Positions 18,112 through 26,684 of a stretch of DNA of 64,000 nt are shown here, piece after piece (position 1 is the stretch's first letter; every line of letters begins with the position of its first letter). The translations under genes were made by a program, and so were the position numbers. Location of the stretch: contig CAISLN010000002.1 of NCBI GenBank assembly GCA_903886275.1, forward strand, positions 1 to 64,000, written 5' to 3'. The notes under the pieces were generated by a model. That model saw nothing but the letters and a program-made list of their open reading frames with translations. It was not told the origin of the DNA and did no database searches. Source of the stretch: an uncultured beta proteobacterium (GTDB lineage: Bacteria; Pseudomonadota; Gammaproteobacteria; Burkholderiales; Burkholderiaceae_C).

Positions 18112-19590
18112 ATGGACATGACGACCTCTCCCCTTTCCCTGCTCAAAGACCCGACCCTGCTCAAGACCGATGCCCTGATCAACGGGCAATGGGTGGGTGG
18201 CAACAGCCGCTTTGATGTGCTGGACCCGTCCAATGGCCAGAAGCTGGTCGATGTGGCCAACCTCGGTCCGGCCGATGCCGACGCGGCAATAGCTGCCGCC
18301 AACGCCGCCTGGCCGGCCTGGAAGGCCAAGACCGCCAAGGAGCGCAGCATCATCCTGCGCAAGTGGTTTGATTTGTTGATGGCCAATCAAGAGGACCTGG
18401 GCCGCATCATGACCGCCGAGCAGGGCAAGCCCTTTGGTGAAGCCAAGGGCGAAGTGGCCTATGGCGCAAGCTTCGTGGAATGGTTTGCCGAGGAGGCCAA
18501 GCGCGTCAACGGCGAGACATTGCCCCAGTTCGACAACAACCGCCGCCTGATGGTGATCAAGCAGCCCATCGGCGTGTGCGCTGCCATCACACCCTGGAAC
18601 TTTCCCCTGGCCATGATCACCCGCAAGGTGGCACCGGCCCTGGCCGCCGGTTGCACCGTCATCATCAAGCCGGCCGAACTCACGCCGCTGACCGCCCTGG
18701 CTGCCGCCGAGTTGGCCATGCGCGCCGGCATCCCCGCCGGTGTGCTCAATATGCTCAGCGCCGACGCCGACAACTCGATTGCCATCGGCAAGGTGATTTG
18801 CGCCAGCGACGTGGTGCGCCACCTCTCGTTCACCGGCTCCACCGAAGTGGGCCGCATCCTGATCAAGCAATGCGCCGATACGGTCAAAAAGCTGTCGCTG
18901 GAGCTGGGCGGCAACGCGCCCTTCATCGTGTTTGACGATGCCGATATCGACTCGGCCGTGGAAGGCGCCTTGGCCAGCAAGTACCGCAACGCCGGCCAGA
19001 CCTGCGTCTGCGCCAACCGCTTCTATGTGCAAGAAGGCGTGTACGAGCAGTTCGTGGCCAAGTTCACCGCCAAGGTCAAGGCCATGAAGGTCGGCAACGG
19101 CTTTGAAGATGGCGTGATGCAGGGCCCGCTGATCGAAGACGCGGCCATCGTCAAGGTCAAGCGCCATGTGGCGGACGCCATCGCCAAGGGTGGCAAGATA
19201 GAAACCGGTGGCAATGCTTTGGGCGGCCAGTTCTTCGAGCCCACCGTGGTGTCCGGCGCCACCGCCGACATGCTGTGCGCCAAGGAAGAAACCTTTGGCC
19301 CCTTCGCGCCGGTGTTCAAGTTCAAGACCGAGCAGGAAGCCATTTTTGCTGCCAACAACACCGAGTTCGGTCTGGCCAGCTATTTCTATAGCCGCGACAT
19401 AGGCCGCATCCACCGCGTGGGTGAGGCGCTGGAATACGGCATGGTCGGTATCAATGTGGGCATCCTGGCGACAGAGCATGTGCCCTTTGGCGGCGTCAAG
19501 CAAAGTGGCCTGGGCCGCGAGGGTTCGCACTTCGGCATGGACGACTATGTGGAAATCAAGTACCTGTGCATTGGTGACATCTTGAAGTAA
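18112..19590 (+). CDS. gabD: succinate-semialdehyde dehydrogenase (NAD(P)+)
   Basis: A 492-residue aldehyde dehydrogenase oxidising succinate semialdehyde to succinate, which enters the TCA cycle. Marks: TPWNFPLAMITRKVAPALAA (cofactor fold), FTGSTEVGRIL, catalytic Glu in LELGGNAPFIVFDDAD, catalytic Cys in GQTCVCANRFYVQ, and the C-terminal EHVPFGGVKQSGLGREGS. Length is normal. The start at 18112 (MDM) or 18118 (MTT) cannot be resolved. It is the last gene of the gab-transporter operon and is followed by a strong terminator. Confidence 0.95.
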   Translation: MDMTTSPLSLLKDPTLLKTDALINGQWVGGNSRFDVLDPSNGQKLVDVANLGPADADAAIAAANAAWPAWKAKTAKERSIILRKWFDLLMANQEDLGRIMTAEQGKPFGEAKGEVAYGASFVEWFAEEAKRVNGETLPQFDNNRRLMVIKQPIGVCAAITPWNFPLAMITRKVAPALAAGCTVIIKPAELTPLTALAAAELAMRAGIPAGVLNMLSADADNSIAIGKVICASDVVRHLSFTGSTEVGRILIKQCADTVKKLSLELGGNAPFIVFDDADIDSAVEGALASKYRNAGQTCVCANRFYVQEGVYEQFVAKFTAKVKAMKVGNGFEDGVMQGPLIEDAAIVKVKRHVADAIAKGGKIETGGNALGGQFFEPTVVSGATADMLCAKEETFGPFAPVFKFKTEQEAIFAANNTEFGLASYFYSRDIGRIHRVGEALEYGMVGINVGILATEHVPFGGVKQSGLGREGSHFGMDDYVEIKYLCIGDILK

Positions 19591-19645
19591 GCCCGAGCGC
19601 GTTTGGGTAGCGCTGCCCTGCTCTGCAACCATAAACTGCAGACGT

Positions 19646-19674
19646 AAAAAAGCCGGCGCAAGGGCCGGCTTTTT
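19646..19674. terminator. intrinsic terminator between gabD and the phasin gene
   Basis: AAAAAAGCCGGC, loop GCAAGG, GCCGGCTTTTT. The A-run and T-run on opposite sides let it work in both directions, so it can end both the gab operon and the convergent phasin transcript. Confidence 0.88.
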
Positions 19675-19740
19675 CAATGGACAGACGGGATAAAGGTCCA
19701 GGCCGCAGCCTGGAACCGGTTCACCCGGCGTTGCACATTT

Positions 19741-20217
19741 TTAGCGTGCCTTCTTGGTCGCCTTGGTAGCGGAAGCAACAGCAGCCGCACCCTTTTCCAG
19801 AGCGGTTTCGAAGTTGGACTCGGCAGTGGAGACTGCAGCCTTCAGGTTCTTGGCGATGCCGGCAAAGGCTTCAGGAGCGGGGGATGCTTTTTCGATGGCA
19901 TCAACGCTGCTGTGGAACTGGCCCACGCTCAGGGAAGTTGCGGCCTTGAGGTTCTTGGCGAACAGGGCCATGCCGGCTTCGGCCGATGCCTTCATCAGCT
20001 CGAACGCGGCTTGTGGGTCCTTGGCGCCCTTGATGGACTCCACGGTTTCGGTGATCACGGCTTGTGCTTCCTTGGCCTGCACTTGCGCCAGATCGGCCCA
20101 AGCCTTCAGGTTGTCTTGCACGGGCTTGATGGCTTCTTGCAGAGCGGCGGGGTTCATTTTGGGAGCCGATTCCGACATGGTTTTTGCGATGGCTTCGAAG
20201 GGAGTGTTCTTGAACAT
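19741..20217 (-). CDS. phasin family protein
   Basis: A 158-residue phasin, an amphipathic helical protein coating polyhydroxyalkanoate granules. It begins MFKNTPFEAIAKTMSESAPK and is rich in Ala, Lys, Glu and Gln, with typical KPVQDNLKAWADLAQVQAKE and AFELMKASAEAGMALFAKNL helices. The C-terminus is a Lys/Ala tail (ATKATKKAR). No signal peptide. An AAAGG lies eight bases upstream of the start on the minus strand. It implies the cell stores PHB. Confidence 0.92.
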   Translation of the reverse strand: MFKNTPFEAIAKTMSESAPKMNPAALQEAIKPVQDNLKAWADLAQVQAKEAQAVITETVESIKGAKDPQAAFELMKASAEAGMALFAKNLKAATSLSVGQFHSSVDAIEKASPAPEAFAGIAKNLKAAVSTAESNFETALEKGAAAVASATKATKKAR

Positions 20218-20393
20218 GGTGGACCTTTGGTTGAGAGTTTGTTGCAGTGCAGCAATTATTGACCAGTTGCGCGCCCCGTGCCGTATATTTTTGATTTGTG
20301 CCCGCTTTTAGTTGCGCGGCCCTATTTCTTGCGCGGCGACAAGTGAGGGGCATCGATTTGCCCCTACCGGTCAGCAGAGGTCCATTCACCGCA

Positions 20394-20459
20394 TACAATC
20401 GCGGTCCCGGCAGCTCTCGAGGTAACTGCCCTTCAAGCCCCTTTCACCAGGGGTTTTTT
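20394..20459 (+). ncRNA. candidate small RNA or attenuated leader with two hairpins
   Basis: A TACAAT box at 20394-20399 is followed by a GGCAG / CTGCC hairpin (20409-20430) and then CCCCT-TTCACC-AGGGG followed by TTTTTT (20438-20459), an intrinsic terminator. A transcript starting near 20405 would be about 55 nt and end 22 bases before the Rieske gene start. There is no other gene for this terminator to serve on the plus strand. The terminator and hairpins are seen; the RNA itself is inferred, and no good -35 box was found. Confidence 0.45.
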
Positions 20460-20481
20460 GCTTCCATAGAAGGACCGAGTT

Positions 20482-21687
20482 GTGCAAACCCTGTACAAAA
20501 CACCCATCCCAGCGCATTCCAAAAATCCCGCAACCGTCACAACGATGCGGACCCCCGGCGAGGCGGCCAACAGCCCTTCGCAACTACCGGTTTCAAGCTA
20601 CTTTGACCCCGCACGCTATGCGCGGGAGATGCAGCACATCTTCAAGGAGGGGCCCCGTTACGTTGGCCATGCCCTGAGCGTGCCCGAGGTCGGCGACTAC
20701 TACGCTCTGCCACAGGAAGGCGAAGGCCGTGCCTTGGTGCGCAATGCCGGCGGCATCGAACTGGTCTCTAACGTCTGCAGGCACCGCCAGGCCGTGATGC
20801 TCAAGGGCCGCGGCTCGCTCACACAGGGCGCAGAAAGCAGTGGGGGCAACATCGTCTGCCCGCTGCACCGCTGGACCTATAGCGGCGCGGGCAGCAATGG
20901 TTCGCCGGCCGGTACCCTGCTGGGCGCGCCCCACTTTGACCACGACCCCTGCCTGAACCTGAACAACTACCCGTTGCAGGAATGGAATGGTCTGCTGTTT
21001 GAGAAAAACGGTGTCGATGTGGCCGCGCAACTGGCCGACATGGGACCGCGCGCCGACCTGAACTTTGACGGCTATGTGCTGGACCATGTGGAGCTGCACG
21101 AGTGCAAGTACAACTGGAAGACCTTTATCGAGGTCTACCTGGAGGACTACCACGTGGGCCCCTTCCATCCGGGTCTGGGCCAGTTTGTCAGCTGCGACGA
21201 CCTGCGCTGGGAGTTCAAGGACAACTACTCGGTGCAGACCGTGGGCATTGCCAACCGCCTTGCCAAGTCCGGCAGCCCCGTCTACGAGCGCTGGCAAAAG
21301 GCGCTGCTGGCCTACCGCAACAACGCGCAGCCCAAGTTCGGTGCCATCTGGTTGACCTACTACCCGCACATCATGGTGGAGTGGTATCCGCATGTGCTGA
21401 CCGTCTCCACCCTGCACCCCATGGGCCCGAACAAGACCCTGAACATGGTGGAGTTTTATTACCCCGAAGAAATCGCTGCCTTCGAGCGGGAATTTGTCGA
21501 GGCCCAGCAAGCCGCCTACATGGAAACCTGCATCGAGGACGACGAGATCGGCGAACGCATGGATGCCGGGCGCGCCGCCCTCTTGGCACGCGGTGACAAC
21601 GAGGTCGGCCCTTATCAGAGCCCAATGGAAGACGGCATGCAGCACTTCCACAGCTGGTACCGCAAGCGCATGGAAAGCGCCGCCTGA
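20482..21687 (+). CDS. Rieske [2Fe-2S] oxygenase, alpha-subunit type
   Basis: A 401-residue Rieske non-heme iron oxygenase large subunit. The Rieske cluster ligands are CRHR and CPLHRW at about 98-130. The mononuclear iron site is NWKTFIEVYLEDYHVGPFHP with the two His. Such enzymes hydroxylate or demethylate small aromatic or amine substrates using electrons from a reductase; none is encoded next door. The start is GTG at 20482, supported by AAGGA seven bases upstream. Its stop overlaps the next gene's ATG (TGATG), so the two are translationally coupled. Substrate unknown. Confidence 0.88.
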   Translation: MQTLYKTPIPAHSKNPATVTTMRTPGEAANSPSQLPVSSYFDPARYAREMQHIFKEGPRYVGHALSVPEVGDYYALPQEGEGRALVRNAGGIELVSNVCRHRQAVMLKGRGSLTQGAESSGGNIVCPLHRWTYSGAGSNGSPAGTLLGAPHFDHDPCLNLNNYPLQEWNGLLFEKNGVDVAAQLADMGPRADLNFDGYVLDHVELHECKYNWKTFIEVYLEDYHVGPFHPGLGQFVSCDDLRWEFKDNYSVQTVGIANRLAKSGSPVYERWQKALLAYRNNAQPKFGAIWLTYYPHIMVEWYPHVLTVSTLHPMGPNKTLNMVEFYYPEEIAAFEREFVEAQQAAYMETCIEDDEIGERMDAGRAALLARGDNEVGPYQSPMEDGMQHFHSWYRKRMESAA

Positions 21688-22574
21688 TGCAGGCACTGTG
21701 GATGGTGGTGGCGTCGTTCTTCTTCGCCACCATGGCAGTGGGCATCAAGTTCGCTTCGCACAGCTTTAGCACCATGGAGCTGGTGTTTTACCGCGGCCTG
21801 GTCAGCATCGTTTTCATGGGCATTGTGGTTCGGGCGCGTGGCGCCAGCCTGCGCACCCCCGTGCCCATGATGCACATCACCCGCAGCGGCATAGGCGTGG
21901 TCTCGCTGGGGTCCTGGTTTTATGCGATTGCCCACCTGCCCCTGGCCACCGCCATGACTTTGAACTACATGAGCGGCGTCTGGGTGGCCGCCTTTGTCGT
22001 GGGCGGTGCGTTGCTCTACGGACGGGGCGAGAAGCAGGGGCCCTTGCTGTTCACCGTGCTGATGGGCTTTGCCGGTGTGGTGCTGACGCTGCGCCCCACC
22101 ATAGACCACGACCAGCTGTTTGCCGGCGTGGTGGGCCTGCTCTCGGGCATGGGCGCGGCCCTGGCCTATATGCAGGTCACTGCCCTGGGCAAAGCGGGCG
22201 AGCCCGAAGAGCGCACGGTGTTTTATTTCTCGGTAGGCACCGCCCTGGTGGGCGGCTTGGGCATGCTGTTCACCGACATCACGCCCTGGGCCAACGTGCG
22301 CTGGCAGGACGCCGCCTGGGTGGTGCCGATTGGCGTTCTGGCTTCCATGGGCCAGTGGTGCATGACGCGCGCCTACAGCCATGGCGCCACGCTGGTGGTG
22401 GCGAGCATGCAATACGCGGGCATTGTGTTTGCATCCATCTTCAGCCTGACGCTCTTTGGCGACCACATCGCGCCCATGGGCTGGCTGGGCATTGCGGTCA
22501 TCGTCGCCAGCGGTGTGCTGGCCACTGCGCTGCGCGCCCGCGCCCTGCCCGACACGCCTGCCGAAGAGCACTGA
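21687..22574 (+). CDS. EamA/DMT-family transporter
   Basis: A 295-residue inner-membrane protein with ten predicted helices in two EamA repeats, for example WMVVASFFFATMAVGIKFAS at the N-terminus and MGWLGIAVIVASGVLATALR near the C-terminus. The family exports amino acids, metabolites or drugs. The start ATG overlaps the stop of the Rieske gene. The overlap suggests the transporter handles a substrate or product of the oxygenase, but specificity is not readable. Confidence 0.9.
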   Translation: MQALWMVVASFFFATMAVGIKFASHSFSTMELVFYRGLVSIVFMGIVVRARGASLRTPVPMMHITRSGIGVVSLGSWFYAIAHLPLATAMTLNYMSGVWVAAFVVGGALLYGRGEKQGPLLFTVLMGFAGVVLTLRPTIDHDQLFAGVVGLLSGMGAALAYMQVTALGKAGEPEERTVFYFSVGTALVGGLGMLFTDITPWANVRWQDAAWVVPIGVLASMGQWCMTRAYSHGATLVVASMQYAGIVFASIFSLTLFGDHIAPMGWLGIAVIVASGVLATALRARALPDTPAEEH

Positions 22575-22654
22575 ACACCGGCCGCGCTGGCTACACTGCG
22601 CCATGGGTGCAGCCTGCGCCCCAACGCTTTGCACCTACTACCGGAGCCTCTGTG

Positions 22655-23536
22655 ATGACTTCAAGCAACCCATTTACCACCCTGATTTCCGTTACCCAGT
22701 TGCAGACGCTGCTGCAGAGCGACAGCCCCACCATGGTGTTCGACTGCAGCTGCGACCTGATGCAGCCCGAGACCGGCCCGGCGCAGTACCAAGATGCGCA
22801 TATTCCCGGCGCCATCTACGCGCACCTGGACAACGCGTTGAGCTCCAAGGGAGACCGCCGCATCACAGGCTCCGCATCGGGCGGGCGCCATCCGTTGCCG
22901 GCCCGCGAGGTCTTTGCCGCCTGGCTGGGCCGCGTGGGTTTTACCAACGGCATGCAGGCCGTGGTTTATGACCGCCAGGGCGCCAACTACTGCGGTCGTT
23001 TGTGGTGGATGCTGAAATGGCTGGGCCATGAAAACGTGGCCGTGCTCGATGGAGGTTTTCAGGCCTGGCAAGCCATCGGCGGTGCGGTTGCGAGCGGCGA
23101 TGAGGTGGCGCGTCCTGCCGCCAGCTTTGAACTCGGCGAGCCCTTGGTGCAACTGGTGGAGGTGGACACGGTAGCCTCCCGTCTGGGCAAGCCCGGCCAG
23201 CAGATCGTGGACGCCAGGGGCGCTGCGCGTTTTCGCGGCGAGGTCGAGCCGATCGACCCGGTGGCCGGCCACATCCCGGGCGCGCTGAACCGCCCCTTCA
23301 ACCTGAACCTGGGGCCTGATGGCCACTTCAAAGACGCCGCCACCCTGCGTGCCGAGTTCACCGCCCTGTTGGGCCAGCGCGATCCGGCTACGGTGGTGCA
23401 CCACTGCGGCAGTGGGGTGAGCGCCGTGCCCAACATCTTGGCCATGGAAATCGCAGGCCTTGGCCGCACCGCCCTGTTTGCCGGCAGCTGGAGCGAATGG
23501 TGCAACGACGCGAGCCGGCCGGTGGCCAGAGGCTAG
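22655..23536 (+). CDS. sseA: 3-mercaptopyruvate / thiosulfate sulfurtransferase (two rhodanese domains)
   Basis: A 293-residue tandem rhodanese. The inactive N-terminal domain contains FDCSCDLMQPETGPAQYQDA and HIPGAIYAHLD. The active C-terminal domain has VDARGAARFRGEVEPIDPVA and the catalytic-loop motif HHCGSGVSAVPN, with a CGSGVSA loop of the mercaptopyruvate type. The start is ATG 22655; the frame is open far upstream but overlaps the EamA gene. It is cytoplasmic and moves sulfane sulfur from mercaptopyruvate to acceptors. It converges with lysA 21 bases away. Confidence 0.88.
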   Translation: MTSSNPFTTLISVTQLQTLLQSDSPTMVFDCSCDLMQPETGPAQYQDAHIPGAIYAHLDNALSSKGDRRITGSASGGRHPLPAREVFAAWLGRVGFTNGMQAVVYDRQGANYCGRLWWMLKWLGHENVAVLDGGFQAWQAIGGAVASGDEVARPAASFELGEPLVQLVEVDTVASRLGKPGQQIVDARGAARFRGEVEPIDPVAGHIPGALNRPFNLNLGPDGHFKDAATLRAEFTALLGQRDPATVVHHCGSGVSAVPNILAMEIAGLGRTALFAGSWSEWCNDASRPVARG

Positions 23537-23557
23537 ACCCTGGGGCCTGGCGCTGGG

Positions 23558-24808
23558 CTACACCGCTTCCAGCGCCAGCAGCTCCGCCACCGTCTGCCTG
23601 CGCCGGATCAGCCGGGCCTGGCCATCCTGCACCAGCACTTCCGCGATCAGCGGGCGCGTGTTGTAGTTGCTCGACATGGAAGCGCCGTAGGCACCGGTGT
23701 CATGCACCACCAGCAGGTCACCCACCTGCGCGGTGGCCAATTCGCGCTGCAGCACCACGCCGCCCTCGCCCTGGGTAAACACATCGCCGGACTCGCACAG
23801 CGGGCCGGCCACCACCGTGTGGTGGCGTACGGTGATTGGCAGGCTGCCATCGGCGCGGATGATTTCCATGGCGTGGTGGCTGCCATACATGGCCGGGCGC
23901 ATCAGGTCGCTAAAGCCAGCATCCACCAGCACAAAATGCTGTGCCCCTTGGTGCTTGCTGGCACGCACCTCGCTCACCAGAACACCGGACTCGGCCACCA
24001 GGTAGCGACCCGGCTCGATCTCCAGCTGCACCGCATGACCCAGCAGCGTGGCAATGGTCTTGCGCGCCGCGTCCCACAGCTCAAAGTAATGCGCGGTATC
24101 TATCACCGGCTCACCCGCCTGGTAGGGAATGGACAGGCCGCCACCGGCCGAGATGGCGTGCAGGTCCAGGCCCTGGGCCTGCACGGTTTTTACCAGCTCC
24201 ACCATGGCGCCGCAGACCTCCTGCAAATGGCTGTAGTCCACGCCGGAACCTATGTGCATGTGCAGCCCCTGCAGCGACAGGCCCAGCGCCTTCACCTGCG
24301 CACAGGCCTGCAGCAAATCGCCATGCCAGATGCCGTGCTTGCTGTGCTCGCCGCCAGTGTTGGTCTTGTTGCTGTGGCCATGGCCAAAGCCCGGGTTGAT
24401 GCGCAGCCAGACCGGGTGGCCCGGACTCGCCGCAGCCAGCTGACCCAGCATGTCGAGAGAGCCGCAGTTCACCGGTATGCCCAGCTCGGCCACGCGTGCC
24501 AGGGTGGCGTGGTCCAGCAGGTCGGCGGTAAAGACGATTTCTGCGTGGCCGTTGTGCAGACCGGGCACAAAACCGGCGGCCAGGGCACGCTCGATCTCGC
24601 CCAGCGACACCGCATCCACTGCCACGCCTTGGGCGCGCAGCAGGCGCAGCAAATGGGTATTGGAGTTGGCCTTTTGCGCAAAGCGCACGGTGTCGAACGG
24701 CTGCAGGTCGGCCACGCGCTGCTCGATGGTGGCTGCGTCATAGACCCACAGGGGGGTGCCGTGCTGGCGGGCCAGATCGGCCAGAAGGGAGGGGGTAAAG
24801 GGGTTCAT
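23558..24808 (-). CDS. lysA: diaminopimelate decarboxylase
   Basis: A 416-residue fold-III PLP enzyme that decarboxylates meso-diaminopimelate to L-lysine, the last step of lysine synthesis. Visible: PLP lysine in VRFAQKANSNTHLLRLLRAQ, LHMHIGSGVDY, SAGGGLSIPY, EPGRYLVAESG and the second-subunit GPLCESGDVF cysteine loop. The start at 24808 is where family homology begins. It is transcribed divergently from a LysR-type regulator, the classic lysA-lysR arrangement. Confidence 0.94.
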   Translation of the reverse strand: MNPFTPSLLADLARQHGTPLWVYDAATIEQRVADLQPFDTVRFAQKANSNTHLLRLLRAQGVAVDAVSLGEIERALAAGFVPGLHNGHAEIVFTADLLDHATLARVAELGIPVNCGSLDMLGQLAAASPGHPVWLRINPGFGHGHSNKTNTGGEHSKHGIWHGDLLQACAQVKALGLSLQGLHMHIGSGVDYSHLQEVCGAMVELVKTVQAQGLDLHAISAGGGLSIPYQAGEPVIDTAHYFELWDAARKTIATLLGHAVQLEIEPGRYLVAESGVLVSEVRASKHQGAQHFVLVDAGFSDLMRPAMYGSHHAMEIIRADGSLPITVRHHTVVAGPLCESGDVFTQGEGGVVLQRELATAQVGDLLVVHDTGAYGASMSSNYNTRPLIAEVLVQDGQARLIRRRQTVAELLALEAV

Positions 24809-24853
24809 GGCGCCATCATGCCCAGAGCAAGCCATAACAGCAATGCCATTTTT

Positions 24854-24866
24854 ATGCAGCATGCAT
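24854..24866. promoter_or_regulatory. candidate LysR-type operator in the lysA-lysR gap
   Basis: ATGCA-gca-TGCAT inverted repeat in the 80-base gap between the divergent lysA and lysR-type genes. The small size, symmetry and position suit a LysR-family recognition site. Promoter boxes could not be fixed. Confidence 0.35.
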
Positions 24867-24888
24867 TCACTTTGGATATAGTCAAACC

Positions 24889-25854
24889 ATGCCCCTGCAA
24901 GCCACTCCAGACAGCGCACCCGCCCTCACCCACCGCCAGTTGGGTTTGTTTCGCAGCGTCATGCTGCATGGCAACCTGAGCCGGGCAGCGGATGCGGTGA
25001 ACTCCAGCCAGCCCACGCTCAGCCGCGAACTCGCGCGCCTGGAGCAGGTGCTGGGCTTTGCCCTGTTTGACCGGGTGCGCGGACGCCTGCGGCCCACGGC
25101 GCGCGCGCTGGCCCTGATGCAGGAGGTGGAGCGCTCCTTTATCGGACTGGAGCAGATTGCCCAGCGCGCCCGCGAGTTGCGCACGCAGTCCAGCACGCGC
25201 CTGCGTCTGGCCTGCCTGCCCGCGCTGGCCCACGCTTTGGTACCGCACGCGCTGCGCTTGTTGGCACACAGCGCGCCGCAAGCGCTGGTCAGCGTGCATC
25301 CGCTGGAGTCGCCCTGGTTGGAACAGGCCATGGCCGAGCAGCGTTTTGATATGGGCATTAGCGAGGCCAGCGCGCCACCGCCCGGCGTGGACTGGCAGGC
25401 CCTGCTGCAGGCCAACGAGGTGGCCGTGCTGCCGGGCAGCCACGGGCTGTGTCGAAAGAAGCTGCTACAGCCGCAGCACTTTGCAGGTGAGCACTTCATC
25501 AGCCTGGCGGTGAGCGACCCCTATCGCCAGGCGATTGACCGGCTGTTTGCCGAGCATGCGGTGCAGCGCATCCAGTGTCTGGAAACGGACAGTGCCGTGG
25601 CCATTTGCGCCATGGTGCGCCAGGGACTGGGCGTGGCCATTGTGAATCCACTCACGGCCCTGGAATGTGCGGGCAATGGGCTAGAGGTGCGGCCCTTGAG
25701 CGTGGCCATCCCCTTCAAAATCAGCCTGCTCTTGCCCTATATGCCTGCCCCCCATCCCCTGAGGGAACCATTGCTTGCAGCGCTGCTGCAGGCAAGTGCG
25801 GCGTTGGAGAAAAAATTGCTAGCTAATGCCCGTGTCCACCCAGGCTGCTCATGA
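24889..25854 (+). CDS. lysR: LysR-type regulator, probable activator of lysA
   Basis: A 321-residue LysR-family protein. The N-terminal winged helix reads LTHRQLGLFRSVMLHGNLSR and AADAVNSSQPTLSRELARLE. The effector domain (about 100-300) includes RLRLACLPALAHALVP and SAVAICAMVRQGLGVAIVNP. In enterobacteria a divergent LysR activates lysA in response to diaminopimelate; the same arrangement here supports that role. The last 32 bases overlap the convergent ZIP gene. Confidence 0.85.
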   Translation: MPLQATPDSAPALTHRQLGLFRSVMLHGNLSRAADAVNSSQPTLSRELARLEQVLGFALFDRVRGRLRPTARALALMQEVERSFIGLEQIAQRARELRTQSSTRLRLACLPALAHALVPHALRLLAHSAPQALVSVHPLESPWLEQAMAEQRFDMGISEASAPPPGVDWQALLQANEVAVLPGSHGLCRKKLLQPQHFAGEHFISLAVSDPYRQAIDRLFAEHAVQRIQCLETDSAVAICAMVRQGLGVAIVNPLTALECAGNGLEVRPLSVAIPFKISLLLPYMPAPHPLREPLLAALLQASAALEKKLLANARVHPGCS

Positions 25855-26644
25855 CATAGACCACCACGATGCCGGTGGCCAGCCAGGCGATTTGCGCGGC
25901 GGTTTGGCTGGCCGACAGGCGCTTTTGCAATTGGGGAATCAGATCGGCCAGTGCCACGTAAATAAAGCTGCTCGAAGCCACCACCAAAAAGTAAGGCAAG
26001 TAGCCGTGCATCTGGTCTACCAACCAAAAGCCAATGGCACCGCCCAGGGCGGTCACGGCACCGGCCAGTGACACCTTGATCAGGGCCGCGCGCTTGTTGG
26101 AGGTACCTGCGCGCAACACCATCAGGTCGCCCATGTGGTGCGGCACCTCATGGGCCAGCACCGCCAGCGCGGCAATGGCACCCAGACGCAGGTCGGCGAT
26201 AAAGGCCGAAGCGATCAATATGCCGTCGCCAAAGCAATGCACGCTGTCACCGGCCAGCACGGCCCAACTGCCCCCCTTGGGCGGCGCTGCGTCATGTCCA
26301 GGGGACCCATGTCCCGCGCCGTGGTGGACTGCATGCGGTGCACCCTCACCAGACGCATCGCCATGGTGGTGTTCATGGCCGTGGTGCCAGAGCTCCGCCT
26401 TGTCCAGCAAAAAGAAAAACACCAGGCCCAGCAGCAAAACCAGAAACAGGTCATGCGGCTCGATGCCACTCTCAAAGGCCTCTGGCAGCAAATGCATAAA
26501 GGCGGTGGCCATCAGGGCGCCGGCTGCCATGCTCAGCATGTGCTGCGTATAGCGCGCAAGCGCACCAAAGCTCAGCAGAGCGGCCAACCACACGCTGCCC
26601 ACGCCGGCCGCCAGAGTCCCCAAAAAAATTGCTATCAATGTCAC
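25823..26644 (-). CDS. ZIP-family divalent metal (zinc) transporter
   Basis: A 273-residue inner-membrane protein of the ZIP family with about seven or eight helices. The metal pathway is marked by HCFGDGILIASAF and HEVPHHMGD. A His/Asp/Gly-rich cytoplasmic loop (about 86-122: HHGHEHHHGDASGEG and so on) is a likely metal-sensing or binding segment. The C-terminus ends in SLGGHGH. Probably imports zinc or another divalent metal into the cytoplasm. It overlaps the 3' end of lysR by 32 bases. Confidence 0.9.
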   Translation of the reverse strand: MTLIAIFLGTLAAGVGSVWLAALLSFGALARYTQHMLSMAAGALMATAFMHLLPEAFESGIEPHDLFLVLLLGLVFFFLLDKAELWHHGHEHHHGDASGEGAPHAVHHGAGHGSPGHDAAPPKGGSWAVLAGDSVHCFGDGILIASAFIADLRLGAIAALAVLAHEVPHHMGDLMVLRAGTSNKRAALIKVSLAGAVTALGGAIGFWLVDQMHGYLPYFLVVASSSFIYVALADLIPQLQKRLSASQTAAQIAWLATGIVVVYVMSSLGGHGH

Positions 26645-26684
26645 GCCATACCCTTTGTTTCAAACCGCGCCTTGCAGCGCCGTA

